In this document: piece by piece, positions 4,554 through 6,101 of the stretch
Layout: each line of letters begins with the position of its first letter
Position numbering within the stretch: the stretch's first letter is position 1
DNA from: Acidobacteriota bacterium
Lineage (GTDB): Bacteria; Acidobacteriota; Vicinamibacteria; Vicinamibacterales; UBA8438
Assembly: GCA_011523485.1 (NCBI GenBank)
Contig: WTGR01000062.1
Coordinates: forward strand, 1 to 6,101
DNA: 6,101 nucleotides
Direction of reading: 5' to 3'
Made by a program: the position numbers and the translations under genes
Notes under the pieces: generated by a model
What the model was told of the DNA's origin: nothing
Database searches by the model: none
What the model saw: the letters and a program-made list of their open reading frames with translations, nothing else

Positions 4554-5285
4554 TCAGCATTTCAAGCGTTTGCTGCCACTCCAATTGCCCATAATCTCAG
4601 GCCATGGGCCGAGACAAGAAGGAGATAGAACGCCGGAGTGCCCCCCTGGAATCTCGCGATTCGAGCGGGCGTACTTCAGTTTTCGCGGCCCGAGCTGCGA
4701 TCCCAGCCATCTCCAATACGTCTTTAGGTGCCGCCATGCACGCTGACTGTACAGGTGGTCCCACCGCTGGTCGATGGAATTCGAAGCCGCCTCGTAGATA
4801 TGGTCCATGCTTCGTCTCCAGAGGAACCCTAAGACTCGTCCCGTGCGAACCGGCATGTCCACGGTCACTACACGGAGCTTCGGGGGCGGATCAATCTCCT
4901 GATCAACGAGCAACTTGAGCGCGAACGCAACAACTTGGCCACCATGCGAATGCGCGATGATTGCGACTTCTTCAGCCTTCTCTAGTTCCTGCTTTCGCTT
5001 GATACCGATGAATTCTGCGAGATCCGCGCCGCCGAGCTTCCAGTCGCGTTGGCTTGTGCGAAAGAGCCTTTGGAAAATCAAGCCGTTCACGTCACCGCTC
5101 CAGAACCCACGGTCCGGATTCTGGGGGTCCCTGTTCTGATCGACGCGGGTGTATCCAATTGCGCTCATCTTCTGGTCGAACGGCGAGTCTGTCCGATACC
5201 ACGCATTCTTTCGGAAGTTTCGACGTGCCCAAGTCCCGGCTACCGGGATGTAGAGCTTCGAGGGCTTCTTGGCTTCGTCCGGCAT
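4554..5285 (-). CDS. Alpha/beta hydrolase (lipase/esterase-like)
   Basis: 243 residues from ATG 5285-5283. The ATG nine bases further upstream (5294) abuts GGAGG (5295-5299) and leaves no spacing, whereas 5285 sits 9 nt from it, so 5285 is preferred. The nucleophile elbow is VAIIAHSHGGQVVAFAL, with Ser113 in A-H-S-H-G-G. VVTVDMPVR supplies a likely acid Asp143, and EIPGGHSGVL supplies His216. LYIPVAGTWA near the N-terminus looks like the oxyanion-hole strand. No signal peptide or membrane helix is seen, so it is probably cytoplasmic or exported by a route not visible here. The substrate is unknown; ester-bond hydrolysis is the family expectation. Base composition is much lower in G+C than the neighbours (31 of 60 bases at 4561-4620 against 46 of 60 at 3241-3300), which hints at transfer. 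The preceding gene on this strand ends 127 nt upstream. Confidence 0.8.
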   Translation of the reverse strand: MPDEAKKPSKLYIPVAGTWARRNFRKNAWYRTDSPFDQKMSAIGYTRVDQNRDPQNPDRGFWSGDVNGLIFQRLFRTSQRDWKLGGADLAEFIGIKRKQELEKAEEVAIIAHSHGGQVVAFALKLLVDQEIDPPPKLRVVTVDMPVRTGRVLGFLWRRSMDHIYEAASNSIDQRWDHLYSQRAWRHLKTYWRWLGSQLGPRKLKYARSNREIPGGHSGVLSPSCLGPWPEIMGNWSGSKRLKC

Positions 5286-5412
5286 TGTTCGCATCCTCCG
5301 CGACGTGGGATCAACCGCGCTATAAACGAAGCTTGGTTAGTTAGCTGCCAGCTCAGCTAAGTCCCCATAGTGAGAAAATGGGTCGAGTCGGGCGGCATTA
5401 TCAGACCCAACG
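5286..5412 (-). promoter_or_regulatory. Leader region of the hydrolase with a dyad and ribosome binding site
   Basis: This gap lies upstream of the hydrolase start and downstream of the MORN-protein stop. GGAGG at 5295-5299 is a strong Shine-Dalgarno. TTAGCTG at 5341-5347 and CAGCTAA at 5354-5360 form a 7-bp perfect dyad with a 6-nt spacer. A TTTATA-like -10 element occurs at about 5320-5326 on the minus strand, but I find no good -35 box. The dyad could be an operator for a promoter here, or end the upstream message. Confidence 0.35.
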
Positions 5413-6101
5413 TCAGCGCACATCTTCTCCACCTATCTTGAGGACATTCGTTTCGCGTTCTTCCCCTTCTTCGAAGAGCACTTCGGCGACGCTGTCGCCG
5501 TCAGTGCTACGCCAGATCCAACGACCGTGCTCCACGCCGTTCACGAAAGGGCCTTCCATGATGTTCCCATCCGCGAAGCGGGTGACCCAGTGGCCGTTCC
5601 GCTCACCGCCAACCAGCGGGCCCTCCTCGACCCGCCCGTCGGGGAAGCGGAGGAGCCAGCGGCCATTGGGTTCGCCGTCAACCATGGGACCTTCCTGGAC
5701 GCCGCCGTCCGCGAGGCGGAAGACTGCGTGGCCGTTCGCTTTCCCATCCACCATGCGCCCGGTGGTCGTCTGCCGATTCCCGTCCCAAGCCCACGTGAGG
5801 GTGCCCGTGCCCTGGGTGAAGCCGCCTGTACATTCCCCCGTCCACGTTGCAGTCGAACCCGGCTGGCGCGCCGGATTCCAGACGTAACACCCAGGCTGCA
5901 GGGAAATCTCCTGCCAGCAAGCCGCCCCCGCCGGTTGCCCGGCGCACGTCGGACCGGTGCGCAACTCCGCGCGCGGACCGCGCAACGCCCCCAGTCGATT
6001 CTGCGCCAGCTCACTGAACACCCCGTTCGGGAACCGGCGCAGATATGCCTCGAAGTCCGCCGGGTTCGTGCTGTTCTGGACCGACTGCCAGAACACGACT
6101 T
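5413..6101 (-). CDS. MORN-repeat protein, C-terminal part (5' end outside window)
   Basis: The frame is open to the window edge. The GTG at 6096 is not a real start because VVFWQSVQNSTNPADFEAYL continues across it. Counting from 6096, residues 1-35 (WQSVQNSTNPADFEAYLRRF, PNGVFSELAQNRL) are the helical tail often seen after caspase-like (Peptidase C14) domains in Acidobacteriota and Proteobacteria. A spacer with Cys51, Cys60, Cys70 and Cys89 follows, suggesting an extracytoplasmic, disulfide-bonded stretch. Then come four MORN-type repeats of exactly 23 residues starting at 113, 136, 159 and 182, each of the form GPxVxGexNGxWxxRFxDGxxxE. The protein ends at IGGEDVR. MORN and YwqK-like repeats bind lipids or partner proteins. 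Whether a caspase domain lies upstream cannot be seen here. Confidence 0.8.
   Translation of the reverse strand, partial: VVFWQSVQNSTNPADFEAYLRRFPNGVFSELAQNRLGALRGPRAELRTGPTCAGQPAGAACWQEISLQPGCYVWNPARQPGSTATWTGECTGGFTQGTGTLTWAWDGNRQTTTGRMVDGKANGHAVFRLADGGVQEGPMVDGEPNGRWLLRFPDGRVEEGPLVGGERNGHWVTRFADGNIMEGPFVNGVEHGRWIWRSTDGDSVAEVLFEEGEERETNVLKIGGEDVR
5485..5760 (-). repeat. Four 69-nt tandem repeats encoding MORN units
   Basis: Four consecutive 69-nt units, in phase with the reading frame, encode the 23-residue MORN repeats beginning at 5760, 5691, 5622 and 5553 on the minus strand. The first three keep the G..V.G..NG.....R..DG pattern closely. The fourth diverges after HGRWIW and merges into an acidic tail (LFEEGEERE). 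Confidence 0.75.

Noticed and set aside
4540..5360. Plus-strand open frames across the hydrolase (4604-4918, 4915-5139, 5049-5360)
   Set aside because: Short shadows of the minus-strand alpha/beta hydrolase, which has a full catalytic triad and a strong Shine-Dalgarno.
5485..5760. CRISPR-like array
   Set aside because: The 69-nt periodicity is in phase with codons and encodes MORN repeats. There are no spacers.

Overview
High-GC bacterial window, roughly 75% G+C over much of its length, dropping to near 50-55% around 4550-5350. The best taxonomic clue is a PadR-type regulator followed after 3 nt by the start of an ADOP-type ABC-transporter permease. That gene pair is characteristic of Acidobacteriota, especially Vicinamibacteria-like lineages. 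The caspase-associated C-terminal sequence at the right edge (a 'STNPADFEAYLRRFPNG' stretch) fits the same kind of genome. This assignment is an inference, not proof.

Region 1 (1-391, + strand) is the 3' end of an OmpR/PhoB-type response regulator, probably the C-terminal part of a large GAF-PAS-kinase-receiver-wHTH hybrid sensor. Region 2 (about 392-2530) is a mosaic of incomplete genes. In order it holds: a short gene-free stretch with two competing hairpins; a minus-strand ATP-grasp (PEP/pyruvate-binding) domain fused to a thioester-reductase SDR domain that is cut off; a translationally coupled, N-terminally truncated CDP-archaeol-synthase-like membrane protein; a plus-strand GAF fragment broken by two opposite frameshifts; the first 15-16 codons of an ADOP permease; and a PadR regulator lacking its N-terminus. 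Two of these pieces carry pairs of compensating 1-nt shifts. The stretch looks like a rearrangement graveyard, with assembly error as the alternative.

Region 3 (2578-4224, + strand) looks intact. It is a two-gene operon with a plausible promoter: a 146-aa protein of unknown fold, overlapping by 47 nt a 399-aa protein whose first ~180 residues are a DUF6036/AbiEii-like nucleotidyltransferase. The rest of that second protein is a ~90-residue unit present twice in tandem, which I do not recognise. The arrangement resembles toxin-antitoxin modules built on nucleotidyltransferase toxins. This is the best candidate for an undescribed system in the window.

Region 4 (4225-4553) has no convincing gene, only hairpins and a degenerate tRNA-fMet-like stretch. 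Region 5 (4554-6101, - strand) holds a lower-GC alpha/beta hydrolase with a readable Ser-Asp-His triad. Upstream of it on the same strand is the C-terminal part of a protein with four exact 23-residue MORN-type repeats, which runs off the right edge.
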